DNA of 43,785 nucleotides from an uncultured Erysipelotrichales bacterium (GTDB lineage Bacteria > Bacillota_I > Bacilli_A > Erysipelotrichales > Coprobacillaceae): contig CAJUJC010000001.1 in NCBI GenBank assembly GCA_910586805.1, forward strand, positions 1 to 43,785, written 5' to 3'. A program made the position numbers and the translations under genes. The notes beneath the pieces are model-generated. The model worked only from the letters and a program-made list of their open reading frames with translations, had not been told where the DNA came from and did not search any database. Shown here in pieces: positions 21,805 through 30,231 of this stretch (within the stretch, counting starts at the first letter, position 1; every line of letters starts with the position of its first letter).

Positions 21805-22836
21805 ATGAAAAAAGTTTTAAGTTGTATTATTTTAATTTTACTATGTGCATGTAATAGACTAGATAAATCTAATGATTTTATCAACATTTCAACCCAGTAT
21901 AGGAGAGTTATCTCTCCTATAGTATTTGATAATTCACTTTTTATGGCTGTTTCAATGAAAAATCGTACTTCAAATGATACGAATATTCTTATACAATACA
22001 ATATGCAAACTAAAAAATATATAAAAATATTTGAATCAGAATTTGAGTATGCAAATATTCAAGGAATTCAAGTTAATAAAAATTGGTTAGTGTGGGAAGA
22101 TATGAGTGTGGATGGAACTAAAGATAATATTTGGGTCATGAACAGAAAAAATAACAATAAAAAAAAGATAAACATCTCAAAAACAGAAAATCCTTCATTT
22201 ACTGTTCCAATATTAATTGATAATTATATTTTATGGATAAATGAAGAGAAAATTATTAATAATAAACTTAAAGGCAGTATCAAACAATATGATTGTTTAC
22301 AGGATGAAACAAAAGTAATTTGTTCTATTAATGAAATAGGCATGCATAATTTTCGTTTAGAAAACTATGGTGAAAGTATACTTTGGAGTGATAAAATTAA
22401 AGACGATTCTTATTATTTTGTCTATAATGTTCATACAAAAAAAAGATTAGAGATAAAGATAAATATGGATTATTCTTTGCATCCCATTTTAATTGATAGA
22501 TGTATTATATCTAATGAATTTGCTGATGAAGATGACATTGATGAAAATAGTGCTTTACAACCATATATATATAATATTGACACAAAAAAATCGCATAAAT
22601 TAGATGTCAAATTGAATGGTTATTATTCATACAATGATAATCTTGTTACAAACGATGGAAAAGATGTTTTTATATATAGCATAGAAGATAATTTAAATAT
22701 TAGAAAAAGAGAGACAATTGTTAATGAAAATTATGAAGATTATTATGTATCACAAAATGAGTCGTTAATTTTTTTGAGAAAAAACTCAAATAATTATATT
22801 GATTTACTTATTTATACTAAAGATGATTTATTTTAA
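21805..22836 (+). CDS. Lipoprotein with propeller-like repeats, paralogue 1
   Basis: 343 residues. Lipobox LCAC with Cys16 as lipid attachment site. The body consists of repeated beta-blade-like units of about 45 residues with patterns such as NKNWLVWEDMS and DNYILWINEEK, as in TolB-like or DUF5050-type propellers. It begins one base after the stop of the C39 gene and lacks a clear binding site, so translation is probably coupled. Similar in layout to the next gene. A surface-bound partner or substrate-recognition protein for the peptidase is possible; that is inference. Confidence 0.7.
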   Translation: MKKVLSCIILILLCACNRLDKSNDFINISTQYRRVISPIVFDNSLFMAVSMKNRTSNDTNILIQYNMQTKKYIKIFESEFEYANIQGIQVNKNWLVWEDMSVDGTKDNIWVMNRKNNNKKKINISKTENPSFTVPILIDNYILWINEEKIINNKLKGSIKQYDCLQDETKVICSINEIGMHNFRLENYGESILWSDKIKDDSYYFVYNVHTKKRLEIKINMDYSLHPILIDRCIISNEFADEDDIDENSALQPYIYNIDTKKSHKLDVKLNGYYSYNDNLVTNDGKDVFIYSIEDNLNIRKRETIVNENYEDYYVSQNESLIFLRKNSNNYIDLLIYTKDDLF

Positions 22837-22862
22837 CTAATTAAAGAGAGGAGATAGCAATT

Positions 22863-23870
22863 ATGAAATATGTACTTTTTATATTACTATTATTTACAGT
22901 TTGTGCATGTAATCAAGTTGATGATAAACAAATATCTCAAAACAAAGAACAAGAACCTAGTTCATATATAGACAATAAACAAGAGAATGGATCTATAACT
23001 ATATCAACTAAAGATTATCAAACAATTTTATCATCTGGTGAAATTAAAAAACTAAAAAAATATGATAATGATCTTTATTTCATTGAAACTCAATATTCAG
23101 ATGAACAATTAGCACAAGATCAAATATATAAAGTAAATAATAAAGAAAAGGAACTTATTTGTGAAACTCATTTTTATCAAGGAAATATATATGACTTTTA
23201 TGTATATGATCATTTCATGATATATAGTGATTATGATCCATATAAATGTCAAGGACAGTATTGCATTATTGATAATAATGGAAAAAAACGAGAACTTGCT
23301 AAAACAAATGAATTCTTTCCACAATTATATAGTTATCAATATGATGTATTTTATGTCAAAAACAGTAATACAACGAAGATAATGAAATATAATATTCAAA
23401 CTCAAAAAGAAACACTCATCGCTGAATATCCATTACATGATATTCAATTACATGGAAATAAAGATTATGTGTTTTGGTATTATGATAATAATTATTATAT
23501 TTATAAGGATAATATCAAAAAAATAAAAGGACAAAATACTTTTGGTAATGATATTGATATTGACGGAGACTATTTATATGTTTTAGAGAAAAAAGAATCC
23601 CAAAATAGATTAAGTAAATATAACATTAAATCAAACAAATATGAAGAATTTGCTATAAATATCAATTCATTTGCAATAAGTGATGATTATATTATAGTTC
23701 CATATCTTGATCAAAATTTATATATTTATGATAAAAATATCAATAAAATAGTAGATATAAAATTAGAATCTGTAAAAGATATTTATGTGATTCATAAAAA
23801 CAAATGTTTGATAACTACCAATAACAATCAATATATAGAAATTGATTTAGATAATTATATATCTAGTTAG
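22863..23870 (+). CDS. Lipoprotein with propeller-like repeats, paralogue 2
   Basis: 335 residues. Lipobox VCAC with Cys16, then a polar linker (about 17-50) and blade-like repeats such as KKYDNDLYFIE, YVFWYYDNNYYIYK and GDYLYVLEKK. GAGAGGAGAT upstream is a good binding site. Same layout as the preceding lipoprotein, suggesting an old tandem duplication with strong divergence. Very high Asn, Tyr, Ile and Lys content reflects the AT-rich base composition of the cassette. Confidence 0.7.
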   Translation: MKYVLFILLLFTVCACNQVDDKQISQNKEQEPSSYIDNKQENGSITISTKDYQTILSSGEIKKLKKYDNDLYFIETQYSDEQLAQDQIYKVNNKEKELICETHFYQGNIYDFYVYDHFMIYSDYDPYKCQGQYCIIDNNGKKRELAKTNEFFPQLYSYQYDVFYVKNSNTTKIMKYNIQTQKETLIAEYPLHDIQLHGNKDYVFWYYDNNYYIYKDNIKKIKGQNTFGNDIDIDGDYLYVLEKKESQNRLSKYNIKSNKYEEFAININSFAISDDYIIVPYLDQNLYIYDKNINKIVDIKLESVKDIYVIHKNKCLITTNNNQYIEIDLDNYISS

Positions 23871-24514
23871 AAAATGAAGTATCTAAAAATCAAATTTAAT
23901 ATCTAAAAAAACAAAATTAGAATTGTAAGATAATGAATATATTTCATGTTTATTTATAGAACAAAATGAAGATATTTAAAATTATTTGTTTGATTAAATT
24001 TGTAATCATTGTACGTTGTTTATAAGTAAGAAATAATATGATATCATTGAAAATGAAATCAATTAAAATTTTATTAATAAAACAGTGTGGTAATAATTAT
24101 ATATTAAATTCAAATCTTTAAATTTTGAAGATATTTATCAAAATAAGGTTCCACAATTTAGGGGAGTTTTAACTCCCTTTTATAATGTGAAAACAACTTA
24201 TTTTGTGATTAATGATTTCTTATGAATACATACTTTTATTTCTCCATTAATAGATTCAATAGGACTATTTAATATTATTATTTTATCTATGAGAATAAAT
24301 GAATTGAGTATTTATTTTCTTCAATTTTTAAGAAAACTTATTATATTTTTGAATTTATAAATGTATATTTAAGTGAGTTCATTATATCTGGTAGAAGTAT
24401 TATTTAATGTATAATTTTCATTAAAATCTAAATAATCTTTTTTACAAATATAATATTTTTCAAATAATAATACCTATATTTGATATTTATAAGCAAAAAA
24501 AGAATAACAATTTG
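23871..24514. other. 644-bp AT-rich region after the lipoprotein genes
   Basis: No credible gene. It contains a terminator at 24162-24181. On the minus strand near 24200-24290 a short frame reads NSPIESINGEIK, recalling the second catalytic region of IS3-type transposases; it is too short and decayed to call. The rest is featureless AT-rich sequence. Confidence 0.45.
24162..24181 (+). terminator. Probable terminator of the C39/lipoprotein cassette
   Basis: GGGAGT / ACTCCC stem with a TTTA loop, followed by four T; about 290 bp after the last lipoprotein stop. Confidence 0.55.
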
Positions 24515-24521
24515 TTATTCT
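24498..24521 (-). terminator. Terminator of the yebC-family gene
   Basis: On the minus strand AGAATAAC / GTTATTCT with a 5-nt loop and a U-tract (A run at 24495-24501 on the plus strand), overlapping the stop codon. Confidence 0.85.
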
Positions 24522-25255
24522 TCTTCACCATCATCATAATTAGATACATTATGGAAGACTTGGTCAACATCATCACAATCATCTAATAAATTCATTAAAC
24601 GTTCAAATAATATCATATCTTCACCATCAAGCTCTACTGTATCTTGAGGTGTTGTTGTGATATCATCAACATCAAATTCTACATCTTCTTTAGCATCTTC
24701 AATAGCAGTTTTAATTTTGTTTAAGTCTGTAGGTTCACCTACAATTTTAATACGACCATCTTCTAATGTAGAAATATCCTTTGCATCAACTTCAGCCATA
24801 ATTAAAGCATCTAATACAGCTTCTTCATCCATACCACTAAAAATAACAGTACTTTCAACATCATATAAATAAGCAACTGAACCTTCAGCTCCTAATTTAG
24901 ATTTAGATTTTGTAAATGCTGGACGTACTTGAGAAATAGTACGATTAATATTATCTGTTAAACATTTAACGATTAATGTAGAATTACCAGGACCAAATCC
25001 TTCAAATTGAATTGGTGAATAATCTTCAGTAACACCACTTTTAACTTTATCAATGGCACGTTTAATAACATCAGCAGGGACTTGTTCTTTCTTTGCTTTT
25101 TCTACCAAACGTCTTAACGATAAGTTACCATCTAATTCAGGGCCACCAGCTTTAGCTGCTAAATAAATTTCTTTTCCATAACGAGAATATAATTTTGCTT
25201 TTTTTGCAGCTGTTTTTGCCATTGCGACTTTACGCACTTCATGTGCTCTACCCAT
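24515..25255 (-). CDS. YebC/PmpR-family protein (YeeN-like subgroup)
   Basis: 246 residues. The start MGRAHEVRKVAMAKTAAKKA and the LYSRYGKEIYLAAKAGG segment mark the Firmicute YeeN-type branch of the YebC/TACO1 family. Family members were long annotated as transcription regulators, and more recent work links the family to translation. AGGAGG immediately upstream places the start at 25255; a longer in-frame extension to 25333 would cross the promoter and is rejected. Single-gene unit with its own promoter and terminator. Confidence 0.9.
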   Translation of the reverse strand: MGRAHEVRKVAMAKTAAKKAKLYSRYGKEIYLAAKAGGPELDGNLSLRRLVEKAKKEQVPADVIKRAIDKVKSGVTEDYSPIQFEGFGPGNSTLIVKCLTDNINRTISQVRPAFTKSKSKLGAEGSVAYLYDVESTVIFSGMDEEAVLDALIMAEVDAKDISTLEDGRIKIVGEPTDLNKIKTAIEDAKEDVEFDVDDITTTPQDTVELDGEDMILFERLMNLLDDCDDVDQVFHNVSNYDDGEEE

Positions 25256-25285
25256 TGCTAATTCCTCCTTTAAAATCACCTTAAT

Positions 25286-25314
25286 ATTATAGACATTTTT
25301 TAATGATTTTTCAA
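25286..25314 (-). promoter_or_regulatory. Promoter of the yebC-family gene
   Basis: On the minus strand TTGAAA (25314-25309), 17-bp spacer, TATAAT (25291-25286). Confidence 0.8.
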
Positions 25315-25321
25315 TAAAAAA

Positions 25322-25330
25322 TGGTATAAT
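25322..25330 (+). promoter_or_regulatory. Extended -10 promoter of the flavoprotein genes
   Basis: TGGTATAAT at 25322-25330, a perfect extended -10; the -35 is poor. It is back-to-back with the yebC-family promoter. Confidence 0.6.
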
Positions 25331-25360
25331 CATTATAAAATATAAAGATGGGTGGTTAAT

Positions 25361-26530
25361 ATGAAGAAGATAATGATTATTGGGGCAGGTGCATCAGGTG
25401 TCTATTTATCTATTTTATTAAAGCAAAAGTTAAATGATCAACTAGATGTTATTGTTCTTGAACAAAATGCTAGTCCTTTAAAAAAGTTGCTAGCAACAGG
25501 AAATGGAAGATGTAATCTTTCTAATACAAACATGTCAATTCAATATTATCAAAGCAATCATCAAGATTATGTTGATTCTATTATTTCTTCTTTTGATATG
25601 GAAAAGGCTATGGATCATTTAGGAATTCTTTGTATAAAACAAGATACACTTATATATCCAAGAACATTACAGGCTTCAACAATAAAAAATGTATTTATGG
25701 AACAAGCTGAAAAATTAGGAGTTGTCTTTTTATATAATCAGGAAGTTGTATCTATTGATGTTTCTAAAAATTATATTATAAAAACCAATCAACAAACATT
25801 TCATAGTGATTATGTTGTTTTTGCAATGGGAAGTGAAGCAGGTAAATTATCAGGAATATCTTTATCTCGTTATGATTTACTTACACAATTAAAATTACCA
25901 GTTATTAAATCTACACCATCACTTGTACAAATGTGTACAAAACCAGTTTTAAAAGAATTAAAAGGCGTAAGAGTGAAAGGAACTTTTTCATTATTAGAGA
26001 ATCAAAAAGTCATTCATGTAGAAAAAGGTGAATTATTATTTACTGATTATGGTATCAGTGGTATTGCTGTTATGCAACTTTCTTCTTTTGTGGAAAGTGG
26101 ACACGATTATCAAGTTATGATAGATCTTTTTGATGATATGGATGAAAAGAAATTATATGAATATGTTGAAAAACGTATGTCAAAAGACTATAATCATTTC
26201 TATGATGGAATGTTGAATACAAAACTTGCTTCATATTTTGAAAAACAAAAATTTAAAGATGTTTCACAAATCGTTCATCATTTAAAACATATGACTTTAC
26301 AAATCACACAGTTAAAGTCTTATGAAACAGCACAAGTGATGAAAGGTGGTCTTTCACTATTGGCAGTAAAAGATACACTAGAGTTAAAGAAATATCCATG
26401 TATATATGCAATAGGTGAAATCCTTAATGTTTCAGGTATGTGTGGAGGTTATAATCTTCATTTTGCTTTGTCAAGTGCATATCGTGTTGCTTGTGATATA
26501 GAAGGGAAATACTATGTTAAGAATCAATAA
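25361..26530 (+). CDS. HI0933-like FAD-dependent oxidoreductase
   Basis: 389 residues. The N-terminal dinucleotide-binding motif is MIIGAGASGVYLSILL, followed by KKLLATGNGRCNLSNTN, the signature of the HI0933/YhiN flavoprotein family. The C-terminal region has the MKGGLSL and ALSSAYRVACDI segments of the FAD site (GEILNVSGMCGGYNLHFALS). Some members reduce unsaturated compounds such as bile acid intermediates, but the substrate here is unknown. GGGTGG (25350-25355) points to ATG 25361 rather than GTG 25352. Overlaps the next gene by 17 bp. Confidence 0.9.
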   Translation: MKKIMIIGAGASGVYLSILLKQKLNDQLDVIVLEQNASPLKKLLATGNGRCNLSNTNMSIQYYQSNHQDYVDSIISSFDMEKAMDHLGILCIKQDTLIYPRTLQASTIKNVFMEQAEKLGVVFLYNQEVVSIDVSKNYIIKTNQQTFHSDYVVFAMGSEAGKLSGISLSRYDLLTQLKLPVIKSTPSLVQMCTKPVLKELKGVRVKGTFSLLENQKVIHVEKGELLFTDYGISGIAVMQLSSFVESGHDYQVMIDLFDDMDEKKLYEYVEKRMSKDYNHFYDGMLNTKLASYFEKQKFKDVSQIVHHLKHMTLQITQLKSYETAQVMKGGLSLLAVKDTLELKKYPCIYAIGEILNVSGMCGGYNLHFALSSAYRVACDIEGKYYVKNQ

Positions 26531-28079
26531 TATTAAAGTTCCAGTAGGAAAAACAAATTATAAACATATTTTATCTCAAACATTGAATATAAGAGAAAAG
26601 TATTTACATAAAGTAGAACTTGTGAAATTATCAGTAGATGCAAGAAGAGATAAAATTTTTTGGATATGTAGTTTAACTTTTGAAGTTGAAAATGAAGAGA
26701 GATTATTAAAACAATATCCTCAATTGGTTAAAGTGGAACCTTATGAGTATCACTATTTACCTAAAAATGATAGAGAAGTTATTGTTGTAGGAAGTGGTCC
26801 AGCAGGATTATTTTGTGCTTATGTATTGGCACAAGTTGGACAAAAGGTAACAGTTATTGAAAGAGGACAAGTGATTGAACAAAGAGTGAAGGATGTTGAT
26901 GATTTGATGAATAAGGGAATCCTCCATCCTGAAAGCAATATTGCTTTTGGAGAAGGTGGGGCAGGAACATTTTCAGATGGAAAACTCACAACAGGAATTA
27001 AAAATCATCGTTTGAGATATATTTTAGAAACATTTGTTGAATATGGTGCTCCTCAAGATATTTTATATTTATCTATGCCTCATATTGGAACTGATTATTT
27101 AAGAAAAGTCATTGTAAATATGAGAAAAGCTATGGAAGAAAAAGGTGTTCGTTTTTTATTTGGAACACAAATGTTATCTTTTGAAAAGCATGAAGATCAT
27201 TTTGATGTTCTTGTGCAAATAGATTATCAACAACAAAAACTTCATTGTCATGATCTTGTGTTAGCTATTGGACATAGTGCAAGAGATACATATGAAATGC
27301 TTTATGAAAAAGGTTTAGAAATCCAACAAAAAGGATTTGCAGTTGGTGTACGTATTGAACAATCACAAGCAATGATTAATCAAATTCAGTATAAAAAACA
27401 TGCGTCATCTCCATTTTTAAAAGCAGCTCCTTACAAATTAGCTGTTCAAACCAAAGAAAAAAGAGGAGTTTATACATTTTGTATGTGCCCAGGGGGAGTT
27501 GTTGTTCCTTCACATCATGAAGATGGAACATTATGTGTTAACGGAATGAGTTATTATAAGCGTGATGGTGACAATGCAAACAGTGCTATTCTTGTTAATG
27601 TATTACCAAGTGATTTTTCAAGTGATCATCCTTTGGCAGGTATTGAATTTCAAAGAATATTAGAAAAAAAAGCTTATGAGCTTGGAGAATCTTCAATGAA
27701 AGCACCTGTTCAATTGGTTAATGATTATATAAATAATCAACAATCCTATCAATTAGGTCAAATCAAGCCAACTTATATGCCAGGCTATGTTCTTGCGAAT
27801 ATCAATGAACTCTTTCCTGAATTTTTAAATAGAAATTTAAAAGAAGGGCTATTACTAATGAATCAAAAAATGAAAGGCTTTATTGATGAAGATACAATTA
27901 TCACAGGAGTAGAAGCAAGAAGCAGTGCTCCAGTAAGATTGTTAAGAAATGAAAAATATCAATCAAATATCAAACATCTTTATCCAATTGGTGAAGGTGC
28001 AGGATATGCAGGTGGTATTATGTCAGCAGCTGTTGATGGTATCATGTGTGCTGAGATGATCTTAAAGGAGGGTGACTAA
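26514..28079 (+). CDS. FAD-dependent dehydrogenase, COG2509 type
   Basis: 521 residues. An N-terminal extension of about 85 residues precedes the FAD motif VIVVGSGPAGLFCAYVLA; typical segments follow: IAFGEGGAGTFSDGKLTTG and the C-terminal GVEARSSAPVRLLRN with GEGAGYAGGIMSAAVDG. This is the conserved but uncharacterised COG2509 family of cytoplasmic flavoproteins. It starts within the end of the previous flavoprotein gene and overlaps the next gene by one base, so the three are probably one transcript. Confidence 0.9.
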   Translation: MLRINNIKVPVGKTNYKHILSQTLNIREKYLHKVELVKLSVDARRDKIFWICSLTFEVENEERLLKQYPQLVKVEPYEYHYLPKNDREVIVVGSGPAGLFCAYVLAQVGQKVTVIERGQVIEQRVKDVDDLMNKGILHPESNIAFGEGGAGTFSDGKLTTGIKNHRLRYILETFVEYGAPQDILYLSMPHIGTDYLRKVIVNMRKAMEEKGVRFLFGTQMLSFEKHEDHFDVLVQIDYQQQKLHCHDLVLAIGHSARDTYEMLYEKGLEIQQKGFAVGVRIEQSQAMINQIQYKKHASSPFLKAAPYKLAVQTKEKRGVYTFCMCPGGVVVPSHHEDGTLCVNGMSYYKRDGDNANSAILVNVLPSDFSSDHPLAGIEFQRILEKKAYELGESSMKAPVQLVNDYINNQQSYQLGQIKPTYMPGYVLANINELFPEFLNRNLKEGLLLMNQKMKGFIDEDTIITGVEARSSAPVRLLRNEKYQSNIKHLYPIGEGAGYAGGIMSAAVDGIMCAEMILKEGD

Positions 28080-29476
28080 TGGAAGCTGTCGAATATCATA
28101 AAAACAGACAAAGAAAACGTTTTTCACCAACAAGAAGAATCGCATTTAGTTTCTTTGCAGTTATTTTGATAGGTTCATTTTTATTAAATTTACCAATGAG
28201 TCAAAATAGAAGTGTTTCTTTTATAGATCATCTTTTTGTTGCAACATCAGCAACATGTGTAACTGGATTGGTTCCATTAACTGTTGTTGATGAATATACA
28301 CTTATAGGACAAATCATTATCATTATATTAATACAAATTGGTGGTCTTGGTTTTTTAACTTTATTGAATATGATTGTTGTAGCGTTTAAAAGAAAACTAT
28401 CATATACAAATAAGATTATCATGCAAGAAGCATTAAATCAAAATTCTATGAAAGATATTGCCAGATATATTAAACGAGTTATTCAATATACTTTTTTCTT
28501 TGAATTTGTGGGAGCAATTGGTTTATCATTTGTATTTGTTCCTGAATTTGGTTTGATAAAAGGTTTGTATTATTCATTATTTCATTCTATTTCCGCTTTT
28601 TGTAATGCGGGTTTTGATATTTTAGGAAGCCAATCTTTAATGCATTATCAAACAGATGTATGGTTGAATATGGTTATTGCAGGATTAATTATAGCTGGTG
28701 GTTTAGGGTTTGTTGTTTGGGTAGATTTACGTTATTCATGGAAAAAATATAAGGAAAAGTTTAAGGTCTTTCAATTCAAACGTTTTGTTTTTATTCTTTC
28801 CATACATACAAAAATTGTTTTGTATGCAACAGGTGGCTTGTTGTTACTTGGAACACTGCTCTTTTTACTTTTAGAGTACAACAACAATGAAACAATAGGA
28901 AACTTGCCATTGTTTGATAAAATACTTGTTAGCTTTTTTCAATCTACAACATTAAGAACAGCAGGTTTTGCAACAGTGAATATGGCTTATTTATATGACC
29001 CTACAAAAATGATGATGTCATTGATCATGTTTATAGGTGGTTCTCCAGCAGGAACGGCAGGAGGAATTAAAACTGTTACATTTGTTATTATTCTTTTATA
29101 TATTCGTTCTTTAGTGAAAGGGAGCGATAATGTAAAAGTGTTACATCGTACAATTAGTGATCAGGTTGTTAAAAGAGCATTAACGATTTCTATTGTTAGT
29201 TTCTTTATGGCTATTGTAGGATTATTTATGTTATCAGTATTTGAGCCACATTCATTTATTGATTTGTTATTTGAAGTCTTTTCAGCTTTTGCAACTGTAG
29301 GTTTAACAGCAGGTGTTACACCACTCTTGTCAACAGCAGGAAAAATTGTTATTATCATTTTGATGTATATTGGACGTATTGGTCCAATTACAATGGTACT
29401 TATTTTTGCAAAGAGATATAGTCAAATGAAAGGAAAGGATGTCGTTTATCCAACAAGCGATGTTTTAATAGGGTAA
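28079..29476 (+). CDS. ktrB: Potassium uptake channel subunit, TrkH/KtrB family
   Basis: 465 residues. Four successive membrane-pore-membrane repeats are visible, with filter-type loops TSATCVTGL, SISAFCNAGF, STTLRTAGFAT and SAFATVGLTAG. The length and short N-terminus fit KtrB better than TrkH. It forms the ion-conducting dimer, gated by the cytoplasmic RCK protein encoded next. TAATG overlap with the preceding flavoprotein gene and a strong AAAGGAGG site. K+ (or Na+/K+) uptake is known for the family; selectivity is not provable here. Confidence 0.92.
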   Translation: MEAVEYHKNRQRKRFSPTRRIAFSFFAVILIGSFLLNLPMSQNRSVSFIDHLFVATSATCVTGLVPLTVVDEYTLIGQIIIIILIQIGGLGFLTLLNMIVVAFKRKLSYTNKIIMQEALNQNSMKDIARYIKRVIQYTFFFEFVGAIGLSFVFVPEFGLIKGLYYSLFHSISAFCNAGFDILGSQSLMHYQTDVWLNMVIAGLIIAGGLGFVVWVDLRYSWKKYKEKFKVFQFKRFVFILSIHTKIVLYATGGLLLLGTLLFLLLEYNNNETIGNLPLFDKILVSFFQSTTLRTAGFATVNMAYLYDPTKMMMSLIMFIGGSPAGTAGGIKTVTFVIILLYIRSLVKGSDNVKVLHRTISDQVVKRALTISIVSFFMAIVGLFMLSVFEPHSFIDLLFEVFSAFATVGLTAGVTPLLSTAGKIVIIILMYIGRIGPITMVLIFAKRYSQMKGKDVVYPTSDVLIG

Positions 29477-29481
29477 TATTT

Positions 29482-30150
29482 ATGAGAAATAAGCAATATG
29501 TTGTTTTAGGTTTAGGGGTTTTTGGGTCTACAATTACAAAGACACTATCAGAATTTGGTTGTGAAGTTTTGGCTATTGATAAAAATCCTGATTGTGTTCA
29601 AAGAGTTTCTGATTTGGCAACCAAAGCAGTTATTGGAGATTTTACAGATATAGAAGTCTTAAGTGCGCTTGGTATTGAAGAGTTTGATGTTGGTATTGTT
29701 GCAACAGGGACACATTTAGAAGAAAGTTTATTAGGAGTCTTAAATTTAAAAGAATTAGGTATTCCTTATATTGTAGCCAAAGCAAAAAACAAGCGTTATA
29801 AAAAAGTATTAGAAAAAGTAGGGGCGGATCGTGTTGTACGTCCTGAAAAAGAAATGGGAGAACGTGTTGCACGTTCAATGCTTAGAAAGAATATTACAGA
29901 TTTGGTTGAAATTGATGAGAGTTATAGCATTGTAGAAATGAAAGTTCCTCAAGCATGGGTAGGAAATACATTAAATAATTTGGATCTAAGAAAGCGATAT
30001 GGAATTAATATTTTAGGGAAGAGGAATGGTGATACTCATAATTTAGAGTTGTCTATTGATCCTCATTATGAAATTCAAATGGATGATCATTTTTTAATGA
30101 TTGCTGAAACTGAAAAAATTGAAAAATTTGATTATTTAGTTGAAAGATAA
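29482..30150 (+). CDS. ktrA: Potassium uptake regulatory subunit, KtrA type (RCK)
   Basis: 222 residues, the length of single-RCK KtrA/KtrC. The RCK_N Rossmann motif is VVLGLGVFGSTITKTL and the nucleotide-contacting acidic residue follows in LAIDKN; RCK_C occupies about 140-222. It forms an octameric ring on KtrB and gates it in response to ATP/ADP. Starts 5 bp after ktrB. Confidence 0.93.
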   Translation: MRNKQYVVLGLGVFGSTITKTLSEFGCEVLAIDKNPDCVQRVSDLATKAVIGDFTDIEVLSALGIEEFDVGIVATGTHLEESLLGVLNLKELGIPYIVAKAKNKRYKKVLEKVGADRVVRPEKEMGERVARSMLRKNITDLVEIDESYSIVEMKVPQAWVGNTLNNLDLRKRYGINILGKRNGDTHNLELSIDPHYEIQMDDHFLMIAETEKIEKFDYLVER

Positions 30151-30172
30151 GAAGTTTCTTATCTTTTTTCTT
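30143..30172 (+). terminator. Terminator after ktrA
   Basis: AAAGATAAGA / TCTTATCTTT stem with an AGTT loop and a T run; includes the ktrA stop codon. It separates the two potassium systems. Confidence 0.88.
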
Positions 30173-30231
30173 TTTTGAATTGTCTTTTTGTGTCATATAT
30201 TATGGAATGGTGGAAGTGGGAGGAGATTAAG

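Noticed and set aside
24200..24290. Short minus-strand segment NSPIESINGEIK resembling IS3-type transposase
   Set aside because: Only about a dozen residues match the pattern and the surrounding frame does not; kept as a hint in the island finding, not as a gene.
25256..25333. 26-residue N-terminal extension of the YebC-family protein
   Set aside because: It would lie on the gene's own promoter, and the conserved MGRAHEVRK start has the proper AGGAGG site.
30175..30231. N-terminal extension of TrkA
   Set aside because: The frame is open but runs into the ktrA terminator, lacks a binding site, and the Rossmann fold begins at the TTG at 30232, which has a strong one.
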